Under the pieces are notes generated by a model. The model was not told the DNA's origin. It did no database searches and saw nothing but the letters and a program-made list of their open reading frames with translations. A DNA stretch of 64,000 bases from Polyangium sp. y55x31 (GTDB lineage Bacteria; Myxococcota_A; Polyangia; Polyangiales; Polyangiaceae). Where the stretch lies: NCBI RefSeq assembly GCF_029946505.1, contig NZ_JARZHG010000007.1, positions 303,370-367,369 on the forward strand. The letters run 5' to 3'. Below, in pieces: positions 44,542 to 53,653 of the stretch. The translations under genes were made by a program, and so were the position numbers. The stretch's first letter is position 1, and each line of letters opens with the position of its first letter.

Positions 44542-45549
44542 ATGCGCCTGCTCGCCCGGATCGCCGCGCCCCTCACCCTCGGTCTCGCGCTCGTCGCCCT
44601 GGGCCCGCGCGCCTCCGAGGCCGCTCCCGGCGCCAAGGCGGCGAAGACGGAGCCCACGAAGGACAAGGGCAAGAAGGACAAGGCCGAGCCGAAGAAGGGC
44701 GCAGAGAAAGAGCGGAAGCCCAAAGGCGCGCTCTCGGCAGGGGCGCCGAACAAGGGGCGGCTCTACGGAGGCGAGAAGCTCGCGTCGAGCAAGTCGGTCG
44801 AGGTGCGCGGCGGCGGGCACGCATACGGGCTGCCCGATCTCGTGCGGGTGCTGAGGCGCGCGGCGGCCAAGGTGAGCGGGAAGTACAAGGGGTCGGTCCT
44901 GTACGTGGGGGACCTGTCGGCGAAAAACGGCGGGGCGCTCTTCGGGCACAACTCGCATCAGTCGGGGCGCGACGCGGACGTCGGCTTCTACATGGTGAGC
45001 GAGAAAGGCAAGCACGTGAACCCGCACAGGTTCGTGGCGTTCGGCAGCGACGGGCGCGCCCGCGGCGGCGAGGTCGTGCGCTTCGACGACGAGCGGAACT
45101 GGGCGTTCGTCGAGGCGCTGCTCACCGACACGAAGACCGACGTCAGGTACCTGTTCGTGTCGGCAGGGCTGCGCACGCGGCTGCTCAAGTACGCGGCGAA
45201 GAAGAACGTGGCGAAGGACCTCTACACGAAGGCGGCATCCGTGCTGATGAGCCCCGCGGACGCCGACGTGCACGACGATCACTTCCACGTGCGGATCGCC
45301 TGTCCCGAGAGGATGAAGGCGGCGTGCGTGGAGGAGTCGCACCTGCGCGGAGGCGGCGGGGGGAGCGCGGCGGGCGCGGGGAACGCGACGAACTCCGCGA
45401 GCTCGGGGAGCAAGGACGCGAAGGGGAAGTCCGCGCCGAAGGAAGAGGCGGGCGAAGCGAAGGAAGAGAACGAAGCCAAGGAAGCGGCGCCGCCCCCGCC
45501 CGCAGCCGAGAAGGCCGCGAAGGACGAGGGCGGCGACGAGGACCGCTAG
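44542..45549 (+). CDS. Penicillin-insensitive murein endopeptidase-like protein (MepA/M74)
   Basis: 335 aa, ATG at 44542. A signal peptide (IAAPLTLGLALVALGPRASEA) is followed by a Lys/Glu-rich spacer. The catalytic zinc site is seen as GHNSHQSGRDADVGF (H, then D) and DADVHDDHFHVRI (H-x-x-H-x-H type), the M74 layout of enzymes that cut peptidoglycan peptide cross-links. A long low-complexity Gly/Ser/Lys/Glu tail follows (about 265-335), which E. coli MepA lacks. Predicted periplasmic; regulation unknown. Confidence 0.88.
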   Translation: MRLLARIAAPLTLGLALVALGPRASEAAPGAKAAKTEPTKDKGKKDKAEPKKGAEKERKPKGALSAGAPNKGRLYGGEKLASSKSVEVRGGGHAYGLPDLVRVLRRAAAKVSGKYKGSVLYVGDLSAKNGGALFGHNSHQSGRDADVGFYMVSEKGKHVNPHRFVAFGSDGRARGGEVVRFDDERNWAFVEALLTDTKTDVRYLFVSAGLRTRLLKYAAKKNVAKDLYTKAASVLMSPADADVHDDHFHVRIACPERMKAACVEESHLRGGGGGSAAGAGNATNSASSGSKDAKGKSAPKEEAGEAKEENEAKEAAPPPPAAEKAAKDEGGDEDR

Positions 45550-45553
45550 GACT

Positions 45554-45991
45554 TCAGGACCAGCGCAAAGAGCGCACGATCGCCTCGCGATCGGCCTCCT
45601 CGCTGTCACGCTCGTCCCAGGGGCAGACGTAGCTCGCCTGCACGACGCGGTCGCCGTTCGAGAGGAACCAGATCTGCACGAAGCAGCCACGCACGAGGTA
45701 GGTGGCCGTGGCGACGACGCCGTCGGGCCGCGCGTGGGTGCCCATCTCGAGGGGTTCGAGCCTGCGGCGTTTGCCCCAGGCGCGCGCGAGGGCTTCGAGC
45801 TCGGCGGGTTCGCTGCCGGGCTGCTCGTCGTCGTCGTCGAAGAGCATCTCGGCCACCATGAGCCGGCCCGTGCCTCCCTCGGCCGCGAGCGCGACCGGAG
45901 GCAGGGTGCTCGGATCGGAGTAGGTCACGTCTTCGAGACCGGACCAGGCGGGGGGAAGGTCGAGCGAATAACCATCCAGGTTGAGCCGCAT
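45554..45991 (-). CDS. Conserved hypothetical protein (DcrB-like fold possible)
   Basis: 145 aa; ATG at 45991, with a GTG one codon before as alternative. Short alpha/beta protein (MRLNLDGYSLDLPPAWSG...MVAEMLFDDDDEQPG...VQIWFLSNGDRVVQASYVC...SEEADREAIVRSLRW). The final helix and opening resemble the DcrB/DUF1795 style but I cannot confirm it. Upstream are three identical-spacing dyads at 46048-46111, making this the most likely controlled gene. Confidence 0.72.
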   Translation of the reverse strand: MRLNLDGYSLDLPPAWSGLEDVTYSDPSTLPPVALAAEGGTGRLMVAEMLFDDDDEQPGSEPAELEALARAWGKRRRLEPLEMGTHARPDGVVATATYLVRGCFVQIWFLSNGDRVVQASYVCPWDERDSEEADREAIVRSLRWS

Positions 45992-46047
45992 CACGCGGCG
46001 AAAACTAGCAAATCGCGCCGTTCGATCGGGGGCGAAATGGAGGGCGA

Positions 46048-46111
46048 TCGGACAGGATATGTCCTAGATTGGGTCGGACGTTTCTGGTCCGATCGGACGG
46101 AGATTGTCCGA
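46048..46111. promoter_or_regulatory. Three operator-like dyads, TCGGAC-N7-GTCCGA
   Basis: Site 1 is 46048-46066 (TCGGAC...GTCCTA, one end imperfect), site 2 is 46074-46092 and site 3 is 46093-46111, both perfect. All three keep a seven-base spacer, and sites 2 and 3 abut. Seven-base spacers differ in sequence, so only the arms are conserved, the mark of a dimeric regulator's binding site. They fill the gap between exodeoxyribonuclease III and the 45991 gene, 57-120 bases before its start. There is no U-run, so this is not a terminator. Confidence 0.8.
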
Positions 46112-46113
46112 AG

Positions 46114-46899
46114 TCAGGCTTGACTTTCGCCGATGTCGATCAGGACGGGGGCGTGGTCGCTGGGCCGTTCGAGCTCACGGACGCTGCGGTCGACCCACAC
46201 GTCCTTCGTGCGCGCGAGGAGCGGCGGCGTGACGAGGGCGAGGTCGATGCGCAGGCCATGGTTCTTGCGGTAAGCGCCCATGCGGTAGTCCCACCAGGAG
46301 TAGATCTTCTCCTCGGGGTGGCGCTCGCGCAGGGCATCCATCAGGCCCCAGGAGAGCAGGCGCCCGAGGGCGGCGCGCTCGTCCGGGTGGCAGAGGACCT
46401 GCCCCTCCCAGCGCTTGGGCTCGTGGACGTCGAGGTTCGTGGGCGCGACGTTGAAGTCGCCGCAGACGAGCAAGGGCTCGTCCGGCTTGTGGTGCGCGGC
46501 GAGGTCGAGCCCGAGCCGCTCGAACCAGGCGAGCTTGTAGGCGAAGGGCTTGGTGCCCACGGCCTGGCCGTTGGGCACGTAGACGTTGACGATGCGGATG
46601 CCCTCGATCGTGGCGGCGAGGAGCCTGCGCGGGGCGTCGTCCTCGTCGCCGTCGAGGTTCTTCTTCACGTCCTCGATGCCGAGGCCGTAACGCGCGGCGA
46701 TGGCGACGCCGTTGTAGGTCTTCTGCCCGAAGTAGACGACGCGGTAGCCCGCGTCGCCGAGGGCCTCCTCGGGGAATTTCTCGTCCTCGACCTTGGTCTC
46801 CTGCATGCAGAGGACGTCCGGGCTCGCGCTGCCGAGAAAGGTGCGGAGGTGTTCGAGGCGGGCGCGGATCGAGTTCACGTTCCAGGAGGCGATTCGCAT
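46114..46899 (-). CDS. xthA: Exodeoxyribonuclease III
   Basis: 261 aa, ATG at 46899. The endonuclease/exonuclease/phosphatase fold is complete: MRIASWNVNSIRAR (Asn7), QETKVEDEKFP (E34), GIRIVNVYVPNG, VCGDFNVAPTNLDVH (Asp/Asn) and the C-terminal SDHAPVLIDI (catalytic His). Repairs AP sites and 3'-blocked ends. It is 39 bases downstream of the hydrolase gene on the same strand, probably in one transcript. Its stop lies just beyond the operator cluster. Confidence 0.95.
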   Translation of the reverse strand: MRIASWNVNSIRARLEHLRTFLGSASPDVLCMQETKVEDEKFPEEALGDAGYRVVYFGQKTYNGVAIAARYGLGIEDVKKNLDGDEDDAPRRLLAATIEGIRIVNVYVPNGQAVGTKPFAYKLAWFERLGLDLAAHHKPDEPLLVCGDFNVAPTNLDVHEPKRWEGQVLCHPDERAALGRLLSWGLMDALRERHPEEKIYSWWDYRMGAYRKNHGLRIDLALVTPPLLARTKDVWVDRSVRELERPSDHAPVLIDIGESQA

Positions 46900-46938
46900 G
46901 GCCCTCCCGTAGCCCGGAAAAACCCTCGCGAGAAGTCC

Positions 46939-47775
46939 TCAGCCGCCGAGGGCCGCCGTGAGGATGCGAAGGAGGCCCTCGGGGTCGTCGACGTGCACCC
47001 AGTGACCGGCGTTCGGCAGGACGTGGACGTCGAGGGTCGGGTCCTTCGCGGCGAGCGAGGCGAGGCGCGCGCGGTCGTCGAGGCTGACCGTGTCCGAGCG
47101 GCCGCCGATCACGAAGCCCGTGTGGCGTCGGCCGTCGGGCCGCTCGATGACCGGCCAGAGGTCCTCGGCGAAGTAGTCGAGGAGCAGGTCGCGGATCGCG
47201 GCGAGGTCGAGGCGGAAGCGGAAGGCGTCGCCCTCGCGGCGCACGTTCATCGCGAGCCAGTCGGCCTCGGCGCGCGAGACGCCGTGGGAGGTGACGAGCT
47301 CGAGGAAGCGCTCGCGGGACGGAAGCTCCACGGGGAGAGAGGCGAGCATGGCGAGGACCTTCGCCGCCCCGACGTTCTCCATGCCGGAAGGACGCGCGCT
47401 CGGCGTCGAGTCGAGCACCCAGAGCTGATCGAGCTCGCCGCGCCTGCGATCGGCGTAGGCGAGCGCGACCTTGCCGCCGAACGAGTGGCCCATCACGCCC
47501 CGCACGTCGAGCGTGAGCGCGCTGCCGAGCCGCACGAGGTCGTCGGCCGCGGCGCCGAGCGTGTGGGGGGGCGGCAGGGACGTGGAGAGGCCGTGCGCGC
47601 GCAGGTCCACGAGCACGAAGGCCCAGTCGGGGCAGGCCGACGCGAGCGTGCGCGTCAACGTCCGGAAGTTGCCGCCGGAGCCGAAGATGCCATGCAGCAC
47701 GATCATGGCGCGTGAAGGCGAAACGCCGGGCGCGGTGACGATGGTGTGGTGGGGAAGCGTGGCGGGCTCGTGCAT
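46939..47775 (-). CDS. Alpha/beta-hydrolase
   Basis: 278 aa from the ATG at 47775; the upstream reading is antisense to the pentapeptide gene and rejected. Nucleophile elbow GHSFGGKVA (Ser), oxyanion LHGIFGSGGN, and C-terminal AGHWVHVDDPEG with the catalytic His. The pattern resembles the YbfF/esterase branch, acting on small esters. Substrate unknown. Co-directional with xthA. Confidence 0.88.
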   Translation of the reverse strand: MHEPATLPHHTIVTAPGVSPSRAMIVLHGIFGSGGNFRTLTRTLASACPDWAFVLVDLRAHGLSTSLPPPHTLGAAADDLVRLGSALTLDVRGVMGHSFGGKVALAYADRRRGELDQLWVLDSTPSARPSGMENVGAAKVLAMLASLPVELPSRERFLELVTSHGVSRAEADWLAMNVRREGDAFRFRLDLAAIRDLLLDYFAEDLWPVIERPDGRRHTGFVIGGRSDTVSLDDRARLASLAAKDPTLDVHVLPNAGHWVHVDDPEGLLRILTAALGG

Positions 47776-47837
47776 GGTGTCCTGGATCCGGCCGTACGGG
47801 GGAAGCCGGAGTCGGGGAAGAGGGGTAGCATGTACGC

Positions 47838-48344
47838 ATGAAGAAGAAGGCTCGATCGAAGCCCGGCGACCCTGGGAAGACGACCGGACCGAAGTCCGGG
47901 AACACACCGACGCTGCCGATGAGGGTTTCGAATGCGTCGTTCGAAAAAATCGAACTCGACGACGTGACGATGGCCGACGCGAAGGTGCACGACACGACGT
48001 TCGAGGGCGCCTCGTTCGACGACGTGAGTTTTTCCCGGGCGTCGATTCACAACGCGTCGTTCGAGGACGCGAAGCTCGACGACGCGAGCTTTGCGCGGGC
48101 CGCCGTGAAAAACGTGTCGTTCGAGTCCGGATCGTTCGACGACGTGACGTTCGCGAAAGCGAAGATCCGGAACGTGTCCTTCGAGGGCGCGTCGCTCGAC
48201 GACGTGAGCCTCGCCGGCGTGACGATCACGAACTGCTCGATCGAGGGGCTGACGATCGATGGTGTTCGAATCGATCTTTTATTGCAGCACAAACGATCAA
48301 GCGCGCCGCAGAGCGACGCGCCTGATCGGAAATCCGAAGGGTGA
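47838..48344 (+). CDS. Pentapeptide-repeat protein with 20-residue super-repeat
   Basis: 168 aa. A basic N-terminus (KKKARSKPGDPGK) and then five units of 20 residues: NASFEKIELDDVTMADAKVH, DTTFEGASFDDVSFSRASIH, NASFEDAKLDDASFARAAVK, NVSFESGSFDDVTFAKAKIR and NVSFEGASLDDVSLAGVTIT. Every fifth residue is Phe/Leu/Val/Ile, the right-handed quadrilateral helix of pentapeptide proteins (as in MfpA/Qnr). DNA mimicry or gyrase protection is possible but not shown. No membrane segment. Confidence 0.88.
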   Translation: MKKKARSKPGDPGKTTGPKSGNTPTLPMRVSNASFEKIELDDVTMADAKVHDTTFEGASFDDVSFSRASIHNASFEDAKLDDASFARAAVKNVSFESGSFDDVTFAKAKIRNVSFEGASLDDVSLAGVTITNCSIEGLTIDGVRIDLLLQHKRSSAPQSDAPDRKSEG

Positions 48345-48363
48345 GTTCGGTTTTCCCGAGGGT

Positions 48364-49023
48364 TCAGGCCTCGATGAGGCCGGTGCGGACCGCGATCCGC
48401 GTGAGCTCGACGGCGCTCTTGCAGCCGAGCTTCGCGTAGATCCGCACGCGGTGGGTCTCCACGGTCTTCGGGCTGATCGTGAGACGCGCGGCCGTCTCGC
48501 GGGTGGAGATGCCCGCCGCGAGGAGGCGCAGGACCTGTCGCTCGCGCGGCGTGAGCGCATCGAGGCCGCCCGTGCCTTCGGGCGCAGGTTTGCGCATCGC
48601 GCGGACGACGGCGCCCGCGATGCGTTGGCTGAGCGGCGCGCCGCCGCTCGCGATTCGCCGAATGCCGTCGATCACTTCGGCGAGCTCGCTGGTCTTCACG
48701 AGGTACCCCTGTGCCCCGGCGCGGAGCGCTTCGGCGACGCGGAATTCGTCGTCGTAGCAGCTCAAAACGAGCAGCTTTGCGGAGGGCACCTGGACGCGAA
48801 GGGCCGCGAGGAGCTCGATGCCGTCGCGATCGGGAATGTTCAAGTCGACCAGCACGACTTCGGGCTTGATCGACTGCACTTCCCGAAGCGCATCGGCCGC
48901 CGTGCCCGCCTGACCGACGACGGTCATCCCCGGCTCTGCCTCGAGTGCTTTGGCAAAACCCTCCCGCAAAACCGGGTGATCATCGATGAGGTAAACGCGG
49001 ATGCTGTTATTCGTGTCCGACAT
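48364..49023 (-). CDS. NarL/LuxR-family response regulator
   Basis: 219 aa. Receiver with D14/D15 (LIDDHPVLREGF), phospho-acceptor D60 (VVLVDLNIPDRDG) and K110. The LuxR-type HTH is at about 155-215 (LTPRERQVLRLLAAGISTRETAARL, then TVETHRVRIYAKLG). DNA-binding transcription regulator; no kinase is adjacent, and the cognate kinase may be orphan. Divergent from another receiver protein 239 bases away. That gap shows no gene. Confidence 0.93.
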   Translation of the reverse strand: MSDTNNSIRVYLIDDHPVLREGFAKALEAEPGMTVVGQAGTAADALREVQSIKPEVVLVDLNIPDRDGIELLAALRVQVPSAKLLVLSCYDDEFRVAEALRAGAQGYLVKTSELAEVIDGIRRIASGGAPLSQRIAGAVVRAMRKPAPEGTGGLDALTPRERQVLRLLAAGISTRETAARLTISPKTVETHRVRIYAKLGCKSAVELTRIAVRTGLIEA

Positions 49024-49262
49024 GACAAGGACCGCCCTTCATCGAATTGGGCCTCAGCCTGACTCGCGCGTCAAGTGCGGCTGTGGTCGGGCGCACGCGG
49101 AACACGCCCTACGGAAAGTCCCTACCCCGCTCGATTTGTGCTTGGACAAACGAGCACCCAACCCCCCAGCCAACCGTTCACAACGTATGAATCGATCGGC
49201 CGGCGGCGGCAAGGGGTCCGGAGGCTCGACGACGCGGGGAACCTGCTCGATGGAAGGGGCCC

Positions 49263-49676
49263 ATGAGTCCGAGCCCGAACGTGCCGGCCGCGCCACCCGG
49301 TAGCCCCGACGACAAGAAATCCGGGCCCTCGGTTTTCATCGTGGATGACGATGATGCCCTGGTCGAAGCACTTTCCGATCTGCTGCGGGAAGAAGGCTAC
49401 CAGGTCGAAGCGCACACCGTGGCGAGCGAAGCACTCGCAAGGCTTACAGCAGGCACGCGGCCCGATGTGATTCTCCTCGATTACTTGATGCCCGAGATGA
49501 AAGGCGACGCGTTTCTCGCCGCGCTCGATCGCGCAGGGATCGACGTTCCCGTGATGGTGCTCTCCGCCATGAACGAGTCACGCCTCGACGTGCCCGTCCG
49601 GCGGGTACGCGCGATGATCCGCAAGCCCTTCGATCTCGAAAAGCTTCTCGACGAGCTTTCACGGCTCGCCGCCTGA
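49263..49676 (+). CDS. Single-domain response regulator
   Basis: 137 aa, ATG behind GGAAGGGG. N-terminal 22 residues are Pro/Ser-rich linker, then a receiver only: FIVDDDDALVEALSDLL, phospho-acceptor D73 in VILLDYLMPEMKG, and K in MIRKPFDLEKLLDELSRL. No output domain, so it likely acts by protein contact or as a phosphorelay intermediate. Faces the LuxR-type regulator. Confidence 0.9.
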   Translation: MSPSPNVPAAPPGSPDDKKSGPSVFIVDDDDALVEALSDLLREEGYQVEAHTVASEALARLTAGTRPDVILLDYLMPEMKGDAFLAALDRAGIDVPVMVLSAMNESRLDVPVRRVRAMIRKPFDLEKLLDELSRLAA

Positions 49677-49805
49677 ACGGCGTCCCGTACGCCCGCTCGT
49701 TTCGCGCTCCGTGCGCGGTGGATGCAAATGCCACGGCCCTGCACGGATCGGGTGAGCTCGGGGGCACACGATGTCGGCACGGTCCTCGCTCGATGAACGA
49801 GGCCC

Positions 49806-52649
49806 ATGACGTCCACCGCTTCTGCCGAAATCCGAGAGCCTGCGTCCGGTCGCTCGTCCGGGTTCGTCACGACGTCCCTCCGGCCCGAGCTCGACCACGT
49901 CTTTCGCGTGTTCGTGCTGAGCTTCGATCTGCGCGGAACGTCGGCCCAAGCGCCCGAGTCGACGCAGACGCTCGGACTCGTGGGCACGTTACTCGGCCGA
50001 GGCGCGCGGGTGGCGATCGTGACGGACGCGAGCCTCGAAGCGCTCGCGCCAGCGATCGATACGGCGATCGCAGACGAGCCGAGGAAACGGCTCTACGTCG
50101 CGACGGACGGGGGCGCGCACCTCTTCGGATTCGACCACCGCGGCCGGCCCGTCGGGGTCGTGCCGGCGGCGGACCACGGGGACGTGCTTTCGTTCATGAT
50201 GCGCGAGATCGCGCAGCCGCTCGGGCTCGCTCCGGAGGACGTGCTCGTCGTGGGCGAGGCGGGCGGGCTGCCGGCCCTCGCGGAGATCCTGGAGCAGCAG
50301 CTCGCGCTGGAAGCACAGCTCGGGCCGTTCGCGCCGCCGCGCGATCCGGCGTGGATGGTGGTGGAGAGCGGCTTCGACGTGGCGCGGGAGCACGAGATCG
50401 AGTCGCTGCTCACGATCGCGAACGGGTACCTCGGGATGCGTGGATCGCTGGCCGAGGGCAGCAGCGTGTCGCGGCCGGCGACGTTTCTGGCGGGGGCGTT
50501 CGAGCTGTCGTCGGACGTGTCGCCCGTGCCGGAGCTCGTGATCGCGCCGGACTGGGGGCGCCTGCGGTTCATGGTGGAGGGCGAGCCGTTCGGGGTGGAG
50601 ACGACGACGATGGAGCGGCACCACCGGACGCTCGACATGCGGCGCGGGCTGCTCCTGCGGGAAGGGCTCGGGACGGGGCCGGGCGGGCACGCGACGCGGA
50701 TCCGGACCGCGCACCTCGCGTCGCTCTCGAACCGGCATCTGCTGCTCGAAGCCGTGGAGATCGCGCCGCAGAATTTTTCGGGCACGGTCTTGATCGACGC
50801 GGTCTTGTCGGGCGACGTGAAGAGCGGGAGCGGCGCGTCGCACTGGGCCGGGTTCGAACCACGTCAGGGGCTCGTGGGGCCGATCCTCGTGGGCAAGACG
50901 CACGGCGGGCTCGAGCTCGCGCTGGCGTCGCGCACGACGGCGGCGGATCCGGGCGCACTCGAGATGCGCTGCGAGCGGGAGCTCGGGCCGGTGTCGGCGA
51001 TGGAGCGGTGCACGCTGCACGTCCGGCTCGGCGAGCCGAGCGTCTTGCACCGCGTGGTCGGTCTGTTCACGTCACGTGACGGAACAGCACCGGTGCAGCG
51101 GGTCGAGCTGCTGGAGCGGGAAGCGGCGGCGACGTCGTTCGACGCGCTGCTCGGCGAGCACGTGGCGGCGTGGCAGACGCGATGGAAGCAGTCGGACGTG
51201 GAGATCGACGGGGCGCCGCGGATCGAGCGGGCGCTCCGGTTCGCGCTCTACCACCTGATCGCGACGGTGCAGCCGAACGATCCGCGCTGCTCGATCGGCG
51301 CGCGCGCGCTCTCGGGCGAGGCGTACCGGGGTCACGTCTTCTGGGACACGGAGATCTTCATGGTGCCGTTCTACGTGCACACGTGGCCCGAGGCGGCGCG
51401 GACGCTCCTGCTCTACCGGCACCTCACGATCGACGGCGCGCGGCGCAAGGCGAAGAAGCTCGGCTACGCGGGCGCGCTCTACGCGTGGGAGTCGGCGGAC
51501 ACGGGGGACGAGACGACGCCGGAGTTCGTGCGGAGCCCGGTCGGCGAGATCGTGCCGATCCTGTCGGGGCTGGAGGAGCACCACATCAGCGCCGACGTGG
51601 CGTACGCGGTCTGGGCCTACGCGCAGAGCACGGGCGACGAGCGGATCCTGCGCGAGGAGGGCGCGGAGATCATCATCGAGACGGCGCGCTTCTGGGTGAG
51701 CCGCGGCTCGGTGAAGGTCGACGGCAAGTTCCACATCGACCGGGTGATCGGGCCCGACGAGTACCACGAGAGCGTGGACGATAGCGCGTTCACGAACTGG
51801 ATGGCGCGGCAGAACCTGAGGTACGCGGTGGCGATCGCGCGGGGCGTGGGCAGCACGAAGGCGGCTTCGCTCGGGGTCACGCCGGAGGAGGTCAACCACT
51901 GGGAGGAGATCGCCGGGCGAATGTACCTCGGCGAGGATCCACGCACGGGGCTGCTCGAACAGCACAAGGGGTTTTTCGACCTCGAATTCGTGGACGTCGC
52001 CGCGTTTTCGCCGCGCACGGTGCCGATCGACGTGCTGCTCGGGCGCGAGCGGACGCGGCACTCGCAGGTCGTGAAGCAGGCCGACGTGGTGCAGCTCCTC
52101 GCGCTCTTGTGGGACGAGTTTTCGCCGAGCGCGCGCAAGCAGAACTTTCTCTATTACGAGCCACGCACGGCCCACGGCAGCTCGCTGTCGCCCGGGATCC
52201 ATGCGCTCGTGGCGGCGCGGCTCGGGCTTCTGGAAACGGCCACGCGGTACCTCGAACAGACGGCGTCGATCGACCTCGGCAACAACATGGGCAACGCCGC
52301 GGGCGGCGTGCACGCGGCAGGGCTCGGGAGCCTGTGGCAAGCCGTGGCCTTCGGCGTGGCGGGCCTCCGGACGGCGCCCGAGGACCCGGAGACGCTGATC
52401 GTCGCGCCGACGCTCCTGCCGGGCATGCGGCGCGTGTCCTTGCCGATGCAGCTCCGCGGTCGGTCGCTCATGGTGCACGCGCTGCCGGGCGCGGTGGAGG
52501 TGCACGTGACCGGAGGGACCGCGCCGATCGGGCTCGCCGTGGAGAGCGCGGCAGGGACGACACACAAGGTGCGCGCCGAGCCCGGACGGGCCTACGTGGC
52601 GCGGCGCGAGGAAGAAGGGTTTTTGGCGTGGGAGGAGATCAAACCATGA
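49806..52649 (+). CDS. Glycoside hydrolase family 65 phosphorylase with N-terminal HAD-like domain
   Basis: 947 aa. Residues about 30-180 look like a HAD phosphatase fold (VLSFDLRGT, RVAIVTDAS, VLVVGEAGG). The usual second Asp of DxD is Arg43, so phosphatase activity is doubtful. From about 190 the GH65 region follows. Signature SIGARALSGEAYRGHVFWDTEIFM and catalytic acid E652 in VIGPDEYHE match disaccharide phosphorylases (trehalose, maltose, kojibiose type). They cleave alpha-glucosides with phosphate. Which disaccharide cannot be told. Its stop overlaps the USP start (ATGA). Confidence 0.9.
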   Translation: MTSTASAEIREPASGRSSGFVTTSLRPELDHVFRVFVLSFDLRGTSAQAPESTQTLGLVGTLLGRGARVAIVTDASLEALAPAIDTAIADEPRKRLYVATDGGAHLFGFDHRGRPVGVVPAADHGDVLSFMMREIAQPLGLAPEDVLVVGEAGGLPALAEILEQQLALEAQLGPFAPPRDPAWMVVESGFDVAREHEIESLLTIANGYLGMRGSLAEGSSVSRPATFLAGAFELSSDVSPVPELVIAPDWGRLRFMVEGEPFGVETTTMERHHRTLDMRRGLLLREGLGTGPGGHATRIRTAHLASLSNRHLLLEAVEIAPQNFSGTVLIDAVLSGDVKSGSGASHWAGFEPRQGLVGPILVGKTHGGLELALASRTTAADPGALEMRCERELGPVSAMERCTLHVRLGEPSVLHRVVGLFTSRDGTAPVQRVELLEREAAATSFDALLGEHVAAWQTRWKQSDVEIDGAPRIERALRFALYHLIATVQPNDPRCSIGARALSGEAYRGHVFWDTEIFMVPFYVHTWPEAARTLLLYRHLTIDGARRKAKKLGYAGALYAWESADTGDETTPEFVRSPVGEIVPILSGLEEHHISADVAYAVWAYAQSTGDERILREEGAEIIIETARFWVSRGSVKVDGKFHIDRVIGPDEYHESVDDSAFTNWMARQNLRYAVAIARGVGSTKAASLGVTPEEVNHWEEIAGRMYLGEDPRTGLLEQHKGFFDLEFVDVAAFSPRTVPIDVLLGRERTRHSQVVKQADVVQLLALLWDEFSPSARKQNFLYYEPRTAHGSSLSPGIHALVAARLGLLETATRYLEQTASIDLGNNMGNAAGGVHAAGLGSLWQAVAFGVAGLRTAPEDPETLIVAPTLLPGMRRVSLPMQLRGRSLMVHALPGAVEVHVTGGTAPIGLAVESAAGTTHKVRAEPGRAYVARREEEGFLAWEEIKP

Positions 52650-53554
52650 AGCCGGCGGATCTCGCGGAAGCGATGTCGCACGGCGTCGAGCGAGGCGCCG
52701 AGGAAGGGCCGCGCAGCGAGGCGCGGCCGAAGAGGCAGCGGGTGCTCGTGGCCCTGAACAGCGCGGACGCCGCCGCATCCCACGCGGCGATCGCGATGGG
52801 ACGGCTCGTGGCGAGGACGCTGCACGAGCCGCTCCACGGGATCTTCGTGTCGGAGACGAAGGTCGCGCCCGGGGAGCTGTCGAGGCTCCTCGGGCTTTCG
52901 CCGCACGCGCTCGACGGCGTGGTGCTCGACGTGGAGGCCGGCGATCCGGTGGAGCGGATCGTGGCCTTCACGGAGGCGCACCCGACGGCGTTCGTGATCG
53001 TGGGCGCCGAGAACCGCGAGCGCGGGGGCCTCGGGGTGGGTGAGCTCGCGGCGCACACGATCGAGCGGTCGCACGCGCCGGTGATCGTGGTGCGGCCGGA
53101 GGAGCGGGTCTCGCTCGCGCGGATCCTCGTGCCCCTCGACGGGACGCCGAGCACGGCGAGCGCGCTCGAGCCGGCCGGGGACCTCGCGCGGCGGGCGGGC
53201 GCGTCGCTCGACATCGTGCTCGTGGGCGAGGCGCAACACGGCCCGCACCTGGAGCCGGGCGCGATGGGCGCGCCGCAGTACGTGGACCAGCCGCATCACG
53301 AGTGGCCCGCGTTCTCCGCGGAGTTCGTGCATCGCTTCCTGAAGACGATCGGCCACTGCCCCGAGGCCGTGCCGACGCGCTTCTTCCTCGGCGCCGGCGC
53401 CCCCGCGGACGAGATCCTCCGCTTCGCCGACACCCTCGGCGTGGATCTCACCGTGCTCGTGTGGCACGGGCTCCGGAGCGAGGAGCATGGCGCGGTCTTC
53501 GAGCGGGTCCTGCGTAAGGCGACCTGCCCCGTGCTCGTGCTGCGTTGCTGCTGA
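52646..53554 (+). CDS. Tandem universal stress protein
   Basis: 302 aa; the ATG overlaps the GH65 stop, so the two are translationally coupled. Two USP domains: about 30-150 (RVLVALNSADAAASHAAIAMGRLVA, then VGAENRERGGLGVGELAAHTIERSHAPVIVV) and about 155-300 (RILVPLDGTPSTASALEPAGDLA, with KATCPVLVLRC at the end). The first has a G-rich loop compatible with ATP binding. Role in stress tolerance is general to the family; linkage to disaccharide metabolism is notable. Confidence 0.88.
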   Translation: MKPADLAEAMSHGVERGAEEGPRSEARPKRQRVLVALNSADAAASHAAIAMGRLVARTLHEPLHGIFVSETKVAPGELSRLLGLSPHALDGVVLDVEAGDPVERIVAFTEAHPTAFVIVGAENRERGGLGVGELAAHTIERSHAPVIVVRPEERVSLARILVPLDGTPSTASALEPAGDLARRAGASLDIVLVGEAQHGPHLEPGAMGAPQYVDQPHHEWPAFSAEFVHRFLKTIGHCPEAVPTRFFLGAGAPADEILRFADTLGVDLTVLVWHGLRSEEHGAVFERVLRKATCPVLVLRCC

Positions 53555-53653
53555 CGAGACGGACAGGCTCTCGCGCGTGGTGTCGTGGACGTCGGCGACG
53601 CCGCGCGCGGAGGGCCGGGCGAGGGGCGGGGTCGGGTGGTATCTTCCGGTGAT

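Noticed and set aside
46048..46111. Rho-independent terminator of xthA
   Set aside because: The stems are short and interrupted by seven-base spacers, there are three of them, and no T-run follows on either strand.
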